A stretch of DNA of 38,383 nucleotides, taken from IMG/VR virus record IMGVR_UViG_3300050821_004109, positions 1 through 38,383 of that record. One strand, written 5' to 3'. Below the pieces are notes generated by a model. The model worked only from the letters and a program-made list of their open reading frames with translations, had not been told where the DNA came from and did no database searches. The stretch is from a virus. The translations under genes were made by a program, and so were the position numbers. Below, piece by piece: positions 24,034 to 30,459 of this stretch (position 1 is the first letter of the stretch; each line of letters begins with the position of its first letter).

Positions 24034-24865
24034 TGCTTCCGCCGTACCGGGCCCGGTTGAAGAGAGAAGACCGGATGGGGTTGAAGCGGCGGGCCTGCTT
24101 CTCCCCGGCGTTCTTGGTTCGCGCCGACCGCAGCGCCCGTTCGTAGCCGGCCAGGAGCTCCGTTTCCATCTTCCCTCCATCCTGCCGAAGGGGCGTGGAA
24201 ATCATGGACGCCAGCTTGAAGGACAGGGCGCTGACGAAGAGCGAGTCAAACTTGGTCGTGTCGGCCACGTTCTGGACATACTGGATGGCCGCTTGGCACT
24301 CATCGCAAAAGAGCGTGCTCCCCATGATTTCGTAATCGTCGCTCCCAGCGCCATCCAGATCCCAATAGGTGTTGTCATTGAGCGACACCAGCAGCTGGAA
24401 ATCGTCGGGCAGCGCGAAGGCGTTTGCCCATCCCGAGGGGTACTGCTGCCCGGTGCCCGGAAAGAACGGCTGGTTGGCGGGCACATTGGTCTGCGTGAGC
24501 GCCCCCGTGGTGAGGTCGTTCAGGAAATTGTTGGTCGAGGTGTAGGCGAACATCACGATGTAGATGTAGCCGCCATAGGAGAGATAGACGCCGGGAGCGT
24601 AGGCCGTGAGTGGGGCCCAAGGCGTGACAGGGGCAGGTGGCGGGCAGCCCGGCAACGGCACCTGTGGCACCGCCGCCAGCACCGCCGTCGTGAGGATGCA
24701 GTTCCACCGACTCGAGCGCGACACCTCCAAATAGGCCAACTGGAAATTCGTGTTGCAGGCGATGGCAGACGAATTGGTCTGGTCCGTCATCGAGTTGATC
24801 GACTGGGCACCAATCTTGGAGAGGGCGACATTGCAAATGTCTGTTGGTGCGAGAGTGGTTGGCAT
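24026..24865 (-). CDS. Tail tubular protein A (gp11-like)
   Basis: The protein has 279 residues. The N-terminus (DICNVALSKIGAQSINSM) is the hallmark helix of gp11-type adaptor proteins, and the C-terminal third (VSALSFKLASMISTPLRQD, ELLAGYERALRSARTKNAGE) also fits. It forms the ring between portal and nozzle. About 50 residues of insertion (Pro-rich 68-82, then WAPLTAYAPGVYLSYGGYIYIV) give a module like those in the neighbouring nozzle and virion proteins, making it longer than T7 gp11 (196 residues). The start is directly after the poly-T of a terminator, so expression requires readthrough. There is no SD. Confidence 0.88.
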   Translation of the reverse strand: MPTTLAPTDICNVALSKIGAQSINSMTDQTNSSAIACNTNFQLAYLEVSRSSRWNCILTTAVLAAVPQVPLPGCPPPAPVTPWAPLTAYAPGVYLSYGGYIYIVMFAYTSTNNFLNDLTTGALTQTNVPANQPFFPGTGQQYPSGWANAFALPDDFQLLVSLNDNTYWDLDGAGSDDYEIMGSTLFCDECQAAIQYVQNVADTTKFDSLFVSALSFKLASMISTPLRQDGGKMETELLAGYERALRSARTKNAGEKQARRFNPIRSSLFNRARYGGSNG

Positions 24866-24867
24866 GG

Positions 24868-24924
24868 TGAAAAAAAGAAGCCCCCGAGCCTTACGTCATC
24901 GCCACGACGCAAGCACCCGGGGGC
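24868..24924 (-). terminator. Intrinsic terminator before the tail genes
   Basis: On the minus strand the stem GCCCCCG ... CGGGGGC (24924-24918 with 24886-24880) continues after a small internal loop into CTTGCGTC/GACGTAAG with one G-U pair, then an 8-nt loop. A T-rich tract with seven consecutive T follows (24877-24869). The single A.C mismatch on the plus strand is a G-U pair on the minus strand, which fixes the strand. It separates the capsid unit from the tail genes. Confidence 0.85.
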
Positions 24925-24951
24925 ATAGTGAACAAACGCTAACCCAATGGA

Positions 24952-25746
24952 TCAGTTCGAGGCCAGCACCGGGATTCGGAACACCGAGATGGTGCCAACG
25001 GCGATGGTGGCCGCCGTCAGGATGAGGGCCTGGAGCCAGCAGTCGTTCTGGATCTGGTACTGCTGCGCCAGCAGCGTGTTCGCCGTGTAGCCCGTGGGCA
25101 CCGCGCCCGGGGTGATGGCGAACGGCAGGATCGAGGCCGGGCCGCCGTAGGCCTGGGTGCCGCCCGCGAAGGCGACGATGCCCGAGGCGGCATGGATGTC
25201 GATCGAGGCCGAATACCGCTGCGAGTTCGGCATCCACACGGTGGTGGCCGCGCTGTGGGGCGCGGTGGCACCGGACGTGTTGGCCACGCAGGTGAACACC
25301 TGGTTCGCCGGGGTGGAGGCGGCGTCGATGACGACATTGCCGGGCACGTAGGTGGTGCCCGACACCCAGAGCGGCGCCTGGATGCTGGACAGCTGTCCCA
25401 CGGTGGCCTGGGCCCCCGCGGCATTGGGGATCGGCAGGGACGTCAGGAGTCCCAGGTCGTTGTCCCCGATTGCCACGGTGAGCGTGGCGGCGGGAGCCGT
25501 GACGCCGGAGCACACTTGGCCCCCCGTCTTCACGATCCAGCCGGCATTGGCCACGGCGATGTTGATGATGTCGTTGGCCGCCTCATTGCCGGTCCAGATG
25601 TAGGTGGCCAGGACGTCCGGGGGCCCCTCAAGGAGGGGGTTGTTCTGCCACGTGGGCGGCTGAACGATCTGCGCCTGCCCGGGAGCACCCGGGAAGTTGT
25701 TGCCCTGGATTTGGGCGAGAGCGACGTCTGTATTCCAGATAGCCAT
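24952..25746 (-). CDS. Virion protein with carbohydrate-binding-like module
   Basis: The protein has 264 residues with no catalytic motif. Residues 127-171 (WVSGTTYVPGNVVID ... NQVFTCVANTSG ... W) form a CBM5/12-like Trp-Tyr-Gly module that also occurs in the tail tube proteins downstream. The rest is Ala/Gly/Thr-rich beta sequence. It lies between the major capsid gene (36 nt away) and the terminator, the place of a minor head, decoration or head-fibre protein. An AAAAGGA, about 10 nt upstream of the ATG, is one of the few SD-like sites. Function as an external glycan-binding head decoration is inference. Confidence 0.68.
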   Translation of the reverse strand: MAIWNTDVALAQIQGNNFPGAPGQAQIVQPPTWQNNPLLEGPPDVLATYIWTGNEAANDIINIAVANAGWIVKTGGQVCSGVTAPAATLTVAIGDNDLGLLTSLPIPNAAGAQATVGQLSSIQAPLWVSGTTYVPGNVVIDAASTPANQVFTCVANTSGATAPHSAATTVWMPNSQRYSASIDIHAASGIVAFAGGTQAYGGPASILPFAITPGAVPTGYTANTLLAQQYQIQNDCWLQALILTAATIAVGTISVFRIPVLASN

Positions 25747-25782
25747 GTTTGGTTTTCCTTTTAGTTAAGGGTTTGAAATGGC

Positions 25783-26718
25783 TCAGACGGAGTTGTCGCA
25801 GTTCACCTGAACCACGCCCTCGTCTTCCGTGCGGGTGGCGTCCATGAGCATGCAGGTGTACACCTGGATGGCCTGGGACTGCTGCGGGAGGATGTCCATC
25901 TTGGTCATCACATCCTCGCCCTTGCCCATCAGGAGGAAATCCTTCTGCCAGGCGAAGCACGTGCGGATGGTGGTGGAGCCGGACGCGAAGGGCACGAGCT
26001 GCGTCCGCTTGAAGTTGAACCCCATGAAGTCGCGGATGCGACCGTCGCGGAGGGCCCGGACGTCGTTGTAGAGCACCGAGTTCACCTGGTCCACGTTCGT
26101 GATGAGGTTGTTCAGCTCCTTCGCGGAGTACGCGAAGTGCCGGCCTTCCTCGTCCACGTCGTTCTGGTCCATGATGAACGAGGCCTGCGTGAGCTTCGCC
26201 AGCTGGAGGCCGGAATTGGCCCCGCCGCTGCCGAAGGTGACGCCGATCACCTGGCCGTTGCCGGTCGGGCCGCCCGTGGTGGGCAGGGGCTGCGCCGTGG
26301 TGCCCTGGGCACCGACGAAGCGCGTGCCGCCCAGCGCGGCCAGGAGGATGATGTCCTTCTGGCGGGCCGCGGCGATGGCATGCTGCCGCGCCGTGGGGCT
26401 GGAGGGATCGCCCAGCTGGCCGAGAAGCACCTTGTCGAACTGGTCGATCCAGGTGGTCTTGTCGTAGGGCCGGGGGCGGACCCAGTAGAAGGCGCTCGGC
26501 ACATCCGAGGGCTCGGTCTTCTGGGCGCGGGCCGTCACCTGGCGCATCGCATAGTTCTGCGAGCCGATGATGTCGTACCGCTTGGACTCGCCCATGATGT
26601 TGTCCTCAACATACGTGCCGGCGAGACGATGGTTCTTCTGCTGCGCCATCTTCTCGCGGAAGTAGTTGTCGAACGCGATCTGATAGTGCGGAGGTAGGGA
26701 AAAAATGGCTCCAGCCAT
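25783..26718 (-). CDS. Major capsid protein
   Basis: The protein has 311 residues and is a typical phage capsid protein of the P22/N4-type annotation class with HK97-like fold. Supporting segments are the N-terminus MAGAIFSLPPHYQIAFDNYF, then KRYDIIGSQNYAMRQVTARA, YDKTTWIDQFDKVLLGQLGD, and the later DFMGFNFKRTQLVPFASGST. Such proteins build the icosahedral shell. Context fits: scaffold, co-chaperonin and decoration genes upstream, tail genes downstream, and its own unit bracketed by two strong terminators. The ATG at 26718 has TTTTCACCACC before it and no SD. Confidence 0.88.
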   Translation of the reverse strand: MAGAIFSLPPHYQIAFDNYFREKMAQQKNHRLAGTYVEDNIMGESKRYDIIGSQNYAMRQVTARAQKTEPSDVPSAFYWVRPRPYDKTTWIDQFDKVLLGQLGDPSSPTARQHAIAAARQKDIILLAALGGTRFVGAQGTTAQPLPTTGGPTGNGQVIGVTFGSGGANSGLQLAKLTQASFIMDQNDVDEEGRHFAYSAKELNNLITNVDQVNSVLYNDVRALRDGRIRDFMGFNFKRTQLVPFASGSTTIRTCFAWQKDFLLMGKGEDVMTKMDILPQQSQAIQVYTCMLMDATRTEDEGVVQVNCDNSV

Positions 26719-26732
26719 GGTGGTGAAAATTA

Positions 26733-26754
26733 AACGAAGGTTGCTCTCTTCGTT
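26733..26754 (-). promoter_or_regulatory. Hairpin in the capsid gene leader
   Basis: AACGAAG and CTTCGTT (26733-26739, 26748-26754) form a perfect 7-bp stem with an 8-nt loop, 14 nt before the capsid start codon. It could tune translation, stabilise the mRNA 5' end, or serve as an RNase site as in T7. It is AT-richer than the rest of the window, which makes it stand out. Confidence 0.45.
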
Positions 26755-26786
26755 CGCATCTCGGGTGTCCCAAAGGGGCCGATCAT

Positions 26787-26831
26787 CGAACAGTTTGTTC
26801 GGTCGGAGTGAGCAGGCCGCGCTAGGCGCGG
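26787..26831 (-). promoter_or_regulatory. Two further dyads in the capsid gene leader
   Basis: CGAACA-gtt-TGTTCG (26787-26801) and CCGCGC-tag-GCGCGG (26817-26831) are perfect 6-bp dyads, 15 bp apart. As RNA they are short hairpins in the capsid leader. As DNA the first is a symmetrical 15-bp site suitable for a dimeric regulator. No convincing sigma-70 promoter was found between 26890 and 26720, although a promoter is expected because a terminator lies upstream. Confidence 0.35.
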
Positions 26832-26891
26832 GTGTCTATCTGCTTCGGCCTGGGAAGTGGTAAAAACCCCGATGGCGTTTCACGCAAGCAC

Positions 26892-26919
26892 AAAAAAGCC
26901 GCCTGATTTCTCAGACGGC
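26892..26919 (-). terminator. Strong intrinsic terminator before the capsid gene
   Basis: On the minus strand GCCGTCTGA-gaaa-TCAGGCGGC has nine pairs including one G-U and a GAAA tetraloop, followed by TTTTTT. It would end transcripts arriving from the portal, scaffold and decoration genes. On the plus strand the stem also exists but has only four T after it, so activity is mainly leftward. Confidence 0.9.
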
Positions 26920-26937
26920 TTTTCCCCTATGCAAAGA

Positions 26938-27059
26938 ACGGGGAAGAAACATTCGGCCCCGGCGTTATTCCCTCACCCCGTTTTCGCTGGGCAGCCCATA
27001 TTTCAGCGCTGCTTGGTCTAGGACCGGAAACCTTGGGAGTATTGGGCACCGGGGCCGAA
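26938..27059 (-). ncRNA. Structured RNA candidate (pseudoknot) before the terminator
   Basis: Arms 26952-26962 and 27049-27059 are a perfect 11-bp inverted repeat (TTCGGCCCCGG with CCGGGGCCGAA). A second pair, AACGGGG (26938-26944) with CCCCGTT (26976-26982), crosses it, which is pseudoknot topology. Smaller helices occur inside, for example GGTC-cta-GACC on the minus strand. The element lies in 356 bp without a gene, between the decoration candidate's stop and the terminator. It could be a 3' UTR fold or a terminated small RNA. Confidence 0.45.
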
Positions 27060-27075
27060 GCCCTAGGGAGATTTC

Positions 27076-27498
27076 TCAGGTGATGGCGGACACCGACCGG
27101 GCCACCTCGTTCCAGGTGGTGCCGTCCGAGACGAAGTCCACGAGGATGATCTTGGAGGCCGTGCCCACCACCGTGCCAGTGGCCCGGAAGCCCGTGGAGA
27201 AGGTGATGGTTCGGGCCCCGCCGGCATCGTTGGCGATCTGAACCGCCAGCCGGGCACCCGCCGGGGCCACGAAGGCCGCGGTGAGGGAGGCATTGCCCAC
27301 GCCCGCGGTGGTGGTGATGAGGACGAACCGGGACTTCTGGAGGAAGGGGGCCAGTTCGATCGAGGCCGCGTAAACTGGGGCGAAGCCGGAGCCAACCGTG
27401 GCCGCTCCGTTGTAGCCTGGGGTGGGCTGTCCCGTCCCCGTGATTTGGGCCACGATGTCGGAATCGGGCGTGAAGGGTGTGTTTTTGATTCCAGCCAT
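27076..27498 (-). CDS. Head decoration protein candidate
   Basis: The protein has 140 residues, mostly beta: an N-terminal arm (MAGIKNTPFTPDSDIVAQIT), then Gly/Ala-rich sequence and strands such as SRFVLITTTAGV, ARLAVQIANDAGG, RTITFSTGFRATGTVVGT and KIILVDFVSDGTTWNEVARS. This sandwich-like character and the place immediately before the capsid gene suit a head decoration or head-fibre base protein. I do not recognise a family, and another minor head role is possible. Start chosen at the first ATG, preceded by a purine-poor leader without SD. Confidence 0.68.
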   Translation of the reverse strand: MAGIKNTPFTPDSDIVAQITGTGQPTPGYNGAATVGSGFAPVYAASIELAPFLQKSRFVLITTTAGVGNASLTAAFVAPAGARLAVQIANDAGGARTITFSTGFRATGTVVGTASKIILVDFVSDGTTWNEVARSVSAIT

Positions 27499-27522
27499 GT
27501 AAGTGTGGATACCGATGTGAAT

Positions 27523-27807
27523 TTACGAAGCAAGCTCAATCCCGACGATGTCGCGCTCGCGGATGACGATCAGTTTCTCGCCCTCCACCACCGCCTCATC
27601 GCCGGCATAGTGCTTGTCGTACACCTCCACCCGAACCTTGGACCCCACCTTCACGTCCCGAGCCTTGGGCCCAGCCGCCACCACCTCGCAAACCGCCGTC
27701 GTCTTGCATGACAGCTTGCTGATTTCGGGCATGTGGATGAGGCCCACCATGCCCAACGCCTCGGTGGAGGGACGCAGGAAGAGGACGTCCCGGAGTGGCC
27801 GGATCAT
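27523..27807 (-). CDS. GroES-like co-chaperonin
   Basis: The protein has 94 residues, the length of GroES. MIRPLRDVLFLRPS matches the first Cpn10 strand, residues 16-34 (EALGMVGLIHMPEISKLS) match the mobile loop that contacts GroEL with GLIHMP as the hydrophobic tip, then CEVVAAGPKARDVKVGSKVRV and GEKLIVIRERDIVGIE complete the fold. It would cap host GroEL to fold capsid protein, as T4 gp31 does. Its position between scaffold and capsid genes supports this. The ATG at 27807 overlaps the scaffold stop (ATGA); a start at 27840 would extend into the scaffold gene and precede the conserved first strand. Confidence 0.86.
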   Translation of the reverse strand: MIRPLRDVLFLRPSTEALGMVGLIHMPEISKLSCKTTAVCEVVAAGPKARDVKVGSKVRVEVYDKHYAGDEAVVEGEKLIVIRERDIVGIELAS

Positions 27808-28757
27808 CGCTTCGCCGGCTTGGCCGCTGCCTGACGCCACCAGCCCTCAACCTTGGCCGCCGCCATCTTGTGCTGCGGGTGGCTGGAGTCGTGGAGCGGT
27901 TCGTACAGGGGGTTGGCCTTGTTGTGCGTGGCATCCTGGGCGAGCGTCATGGGATCTCCCGCGTCACCCTTCCCAGCCTCGCCCTGCACAAAGGAATCCT
28001 CGCCCGTGGCAATGGCATGGCGCATGGCCATGAGCCGCACGGCGGAATTCTTGAGGAGCGTGGCGTGCTCGGGCTTGGCGACGTCCAGGCCCAGCGAGAT
28101 GGCCCCGCGCTCCACCAGTGCCGTGGCGCGATCGAGCGGAATGTTCTCCGTCCGAAGCTGCGCCTCGAACGCCTTCTGGTGATTCTCGTAGAAGGTGTGC
28201 TCGTATTTCGCCTGCTCGGCCAGCTGGCCCTTCATGGCGTCGATCTGAATGGCAGTGAGCTTCTTGACGGCAGCCGGCGACACGCTGTTTTCCTGCGCCC
28301 ACTTGGCGAAGTTGTCCGCCAGGGGCTGGTTCCACTGCTGCTCCGGCACTTCGGGGGGCCGGGCGATGCCGTAGTCCTTGGCCTCCTTCGGCACCCCGTT
28401 GATGGAGTCCAGGATGGCCTTCCGTTCGGCCCGCACCTCCACAGGAGCATTGTCGGGCAGAGGCATGAGGCCCTTCTTGCCGGCGAGGGTTTGGGCGTAG
28501 GCCATACCGCGCACCAGCTCCTCAGCCGTCTTGTACTTGCCGAGGCCATCCTTCATGTAGCGGATGTCCTCGGGGAGACGTTCGTAGGCCGCGGGGTTGA
28601 GCGTGCCGTCCGCCTTCATCCAGTCGGAGTGGAAGGGCTGAATTGCGCCGCCACCGCCCTTGTCTGCGGCAGGATCGGCACCCTTTCCACCGCCAGCTGC
28701 GGCATCAGCAGCAGGATCGGCCACGGCGGCTTCCATCAGGGGGAAGAAGGTTCTCAC
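27804..28757 (-). CDS. Scaffold protein
   Basis: The protein has 317 residues. The N-terminus is Ala/Gly/Asp-rich and low complexity (about 8-38), followed by helical, charged sequence (YKTAEELVRGMAYAQTLAGK, YEHTFYENHQKAFEAQL) that resembles T7-group scaffold proteins, and a C-terminal basic end (WWRQAAAKPAKR) that could touch the capsid protein. Scaffold proteins shape the procapsid and then leave or are cut. The start is GTG at 28757, 6 nt after a strong AAGGAGG and in GTGA overlap with the previous stop; ATG at 28736 is the alternative. Position before the co-chaperonin and capsid genes fits. Confidence 0.8.
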   Translation of the reverse strand: MRTFFPLMEAAVADPAADAAAGGGKGADPAADKGGGGAIQPFHSDWMKADGTLNPAAYERLPEDIRYMKDGLGKYKTAEELVRGMAYAQTLAGKKGLMPLPDNAPVEVRAERKAILDSINGVPKEAKDYGIARPPEVPEQQWNQPLADNFAKWAQENSVSPAAVKKLTAIQIDAMKGQLAEQAKYEHTFYENHQKAFEAQLRTENIPLDRATALVERGAISLGLDVAKPEHATLLKNSAVRLMAMRHAIATGEDSFVQGEAGKGDAGDPMTLAQDATHNKANPLYEPLHDSSHPQHKMAAAKVEGWWRQAAAKPAKR

Positions 28758-29155
28758 TGGGTACCTCCTTCACTGGAACCTGCCGGCGGCGGCGGGGGCG
28801 TCAGGGCACGGCGCTGTTTGTGGTTCAGCGGCAGCGCCGCCACCTTGTTCTTCTCATGGTCGGCCAGCACCATGACGTTGTGGGCGTCGATGACGTCGGT
28901 GATTTCCTTCTCAAAGGGCTCGAGGACGGACTTCTCCTTCACCACCATGGCCTGCGCGGCCTTCCAGGCGATGTCGGCCAGGTCGGTGAACTGCTTGGGG
29001 TCGGAGAAGTCGAACTTGTCCCGGAAGGCCGGGGCGAGCGCCACGGCGATGGCCGCGGTGCGTTGCAGGTATTTCAACTCCCCCTGCATCTTGTTCACCT
29101 TGTTGGCCGAGGCGATGAGCTCGGGGTTGGCTGGGGCGGCAGCGGGGGTGTTCAC
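28754..29155 (-). CDS. Hypothetical helical protein
   Basis: The protein has 133 residues. It is largely helical (NPELIASANKVNKMQGELKYLQ; AFRDKFDFSDPKQFTDLADIAWKAAQAM) and ends in a Pro-rich flexible tail (TPPPPPAGSSEGGTQ). No enzymatic motif or membrane segment is visible. It starts with GTG in a GTGA overlap and a good GGAGG upstream, and ends on the scaffold start in the same manner, so its product is made together with the scaffold. An assembly accessory role is inference. I do not recognise the family. Confidence 0.68.
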   Translation of the reverse strand: MNTPAAAPANPELIASANKVNKMQGELKYLQRTAAIAVALAPAFRDKFDFSDPKQFTDLADIAWKAAQAMVVKEKSVLEPFEKEITDVIDAHNVMVLADHEKNKVAALPLNHKQRRALTPPPPPAGSSEGGTQ

Positions 29156-29844
29156 TCGTCACCTCCCTCTTCCCGCTCGGACCCGCCGCCCGATTCGTCC
29201 TCTTCATCCCCAGTGTCGAAGCCTCCGACCACCTCCTGCGGGGCGAAGGTCATGTGCGTGGCCCGGCGGGCGATGATCTGGTTGTCCAAGACATCCTGCG
29301 TCACCACTTGGCCAATGGGGCCATTCTCCCACTTCTTCGGTCCCACCTGGGCCCCCTTGCCATCGTTCTGGTTCTCCAGGCCGTGCTCGCCGGAGCGGTC
29401 GTCCACCAGCTCGGTGATCTTGCGCTTCACGCGCTTGCGGACGGGCTCCCCGCTGGCATCGAGGAAGACGCCGTAGCGGATGTAGGCCTCCTGGGGGTAA
29501 TACTTGAAATACCACTCCACCAACTCGGGGGTCTGGTCCCCGAATTGGGCGTTGCGCCGCGGCTTCGGAGGCACATTGCCCTTCGGGTTGTCTCGGGGCT
29601 GGCCCTTGACGCCCATGGTCTTGATGACGAGGCCGGAGGACTGCGTCCCCTTGTTCACTGTGCCGATGGCGGCGGTGATTTGGCGGATGAGCTTCCGGGA
29701 TGCCTCAATGGAGGTGAACTCCAAGTGGCCGGTTTTCTGGTCGTAGTGGGCGACGATGGCCTTGGCCCCGTCAACGTCCTGCACCAGATCCCCGTTCTTT
29801 TTGAAGATGACGGGGGCGATAGTAACTTCCTGTGTCTCTGACAT
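29152..29844 (-). CDS. Hypothetical protein with acidic tail
   Basis: The protein has 230 residues. The N-terminal half is mixed (TIAPVIFKKNGDLVQDVDGA, HYDQKTGHLEFTSIEASRKL), the middle is basic (NPKGNVPPKPRRNAQ; VRKRVKRKITELVDD), and the last 22 residues are strongly acidic (DTGDEEDESGGGSEREEGGD). Opposite charges within one chain suggest assembly or nucleic-acid contacts, but I recognise no family. It lies in the portal-to-scaffold interval, usually filled with minor head or assembly genes. The start has AAGGAATCGCCACC upstream, a weak SD. Confidence 0.65.
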   Translation of the reverse strand: MSETQEVTIAPVIFKKNGDLVQDVDGAKAIVAHYDQKTGHLEFTSIEASRKLIRQITAAIGTVNKGTQSSGLVIKTMGVKGQPRDNPKGNVPPKPRRNAQFGDQTPELVEWYFKYYPQEAYIRYGVFLDASGEPVRKRVKRKITELVDDRSGEHGLENQNDGKGAQVGPKKWENGPIGQVVTQDVLDNQIIARRATHMTFAPQEVVGGFDTGDEEDESGGGSEREEGGDE

Positions 29845-29863
29845 GGTGGCGATTCCTTGTTGG

Positions 29864-30127
29864 TTAGCGTTTCTGATCGGAGAGCTTGGCGTGGTCCTCC
29901 TCGTGCAAGTACCACTGCTGGTGGCGATGGAAGACCGATTTCTCGTGGAGAGAAGTGATGACGATGCGCTGGCCGGTGTTCTGGTTCACCACGACGTCGC
30001 CCATCTTGGCCACGCGGCCATTGGCGTATTTGAACTCCACGGGCGTCTTGGCTGGCGCAGCGGAGGCATTTGCTGGGGCAGGCTTCCCCGCGAACAAACG
30101 CCGCACGGCTTTGATCGGATTCTGCAT
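29864..30127 (-). CDS. Hypothetical small basic protein
   Basis: The protein has 87 residues. A basic N-terminus (MQNPIKAVRRLFAGKPAP) and Ala-rich linker lead to a small beta domain (VEFKYANGRVAKMGDVVVNQ, NTGQRIVITSLHEKSVFHRH) with a His-rich stretch (FHRHQQWYLHEEDH) that could bind a metal. The beta part resembles SH3-like folds in phage accessory proteins by eye only. A GGAG lies 9 nt before the ATG at 30127. A much longer frame exists upstream but would cover the neighbouring gene. Confidence 0.68.
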   Translation of the reverse strand: MQNPIKAVRRLFAGKPAPANASAAPAKTPVEFKYANGRVAKMGDVVVNQNTGQRIVITSLHEKSVFHRHQQWYLHEEDHAKLSDQKR

Positions 30128-30132
30128 GGCGA

Positions 30133-30459
30133 TTATCTCCTCACTTTGGGTTTCTCCGCTTTCGCGGGCTTCACGTTCGAGGCAATGAGTAGTTGGCGCT
30201 CGATTACACGCAAGATGCTTTTGGCCCCATCCCGGTGGAGGCCGGCGGCAATCAGCGCCACTCCGTCCCGTGCCTGGTTGAACTGGTAGGCGTTGCAGTC
30301 GTCCCCGGCGCACGTCGCAAGGTGGTCAAGAACTCTCTGCTGTTCGGCGGTCCTTTTCCTTGGCTGTCCAAATACCGCCTGGAAAGCGTTGGCAAGCTGC
30401 TGGGCCCGGGCTCGGGCCTGCTGCTGTCCTTCGGTGGGTTCGGGCTTGAGCTCACTCAC
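30133..30459 (-). CDS. Bbp19-like small phage protein
   Basis: The protein has 108 residues. NAFQAVFGQ, QRVLDHLATCAGDDCNAYQF and GVALIAAGLHRDGAKSILR follow the pattern (phage VFG...VLxxL...G) of the small Bbp19-like proteins found next to portal genes, whose function is unknown. It starts with GTG on the portal stop (GTGA, 30456-30459), giving translation coupled to the portal. The ATG at 30513 is rejected because it would extend 55 nt into the portal gene. A Cys pair (CAGDDC) is present. Confidence 0.7.
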   Translation of the reverse strand: MSELKPEPTEGQQQARARAQQLANAFQAVFGQPRKRTAEQQRVLDHLATCAGDDCNAYQFNQARDGVALIAAGLHRDGAKSILRVIERQLLIASNVKPAKAEKPKVRR

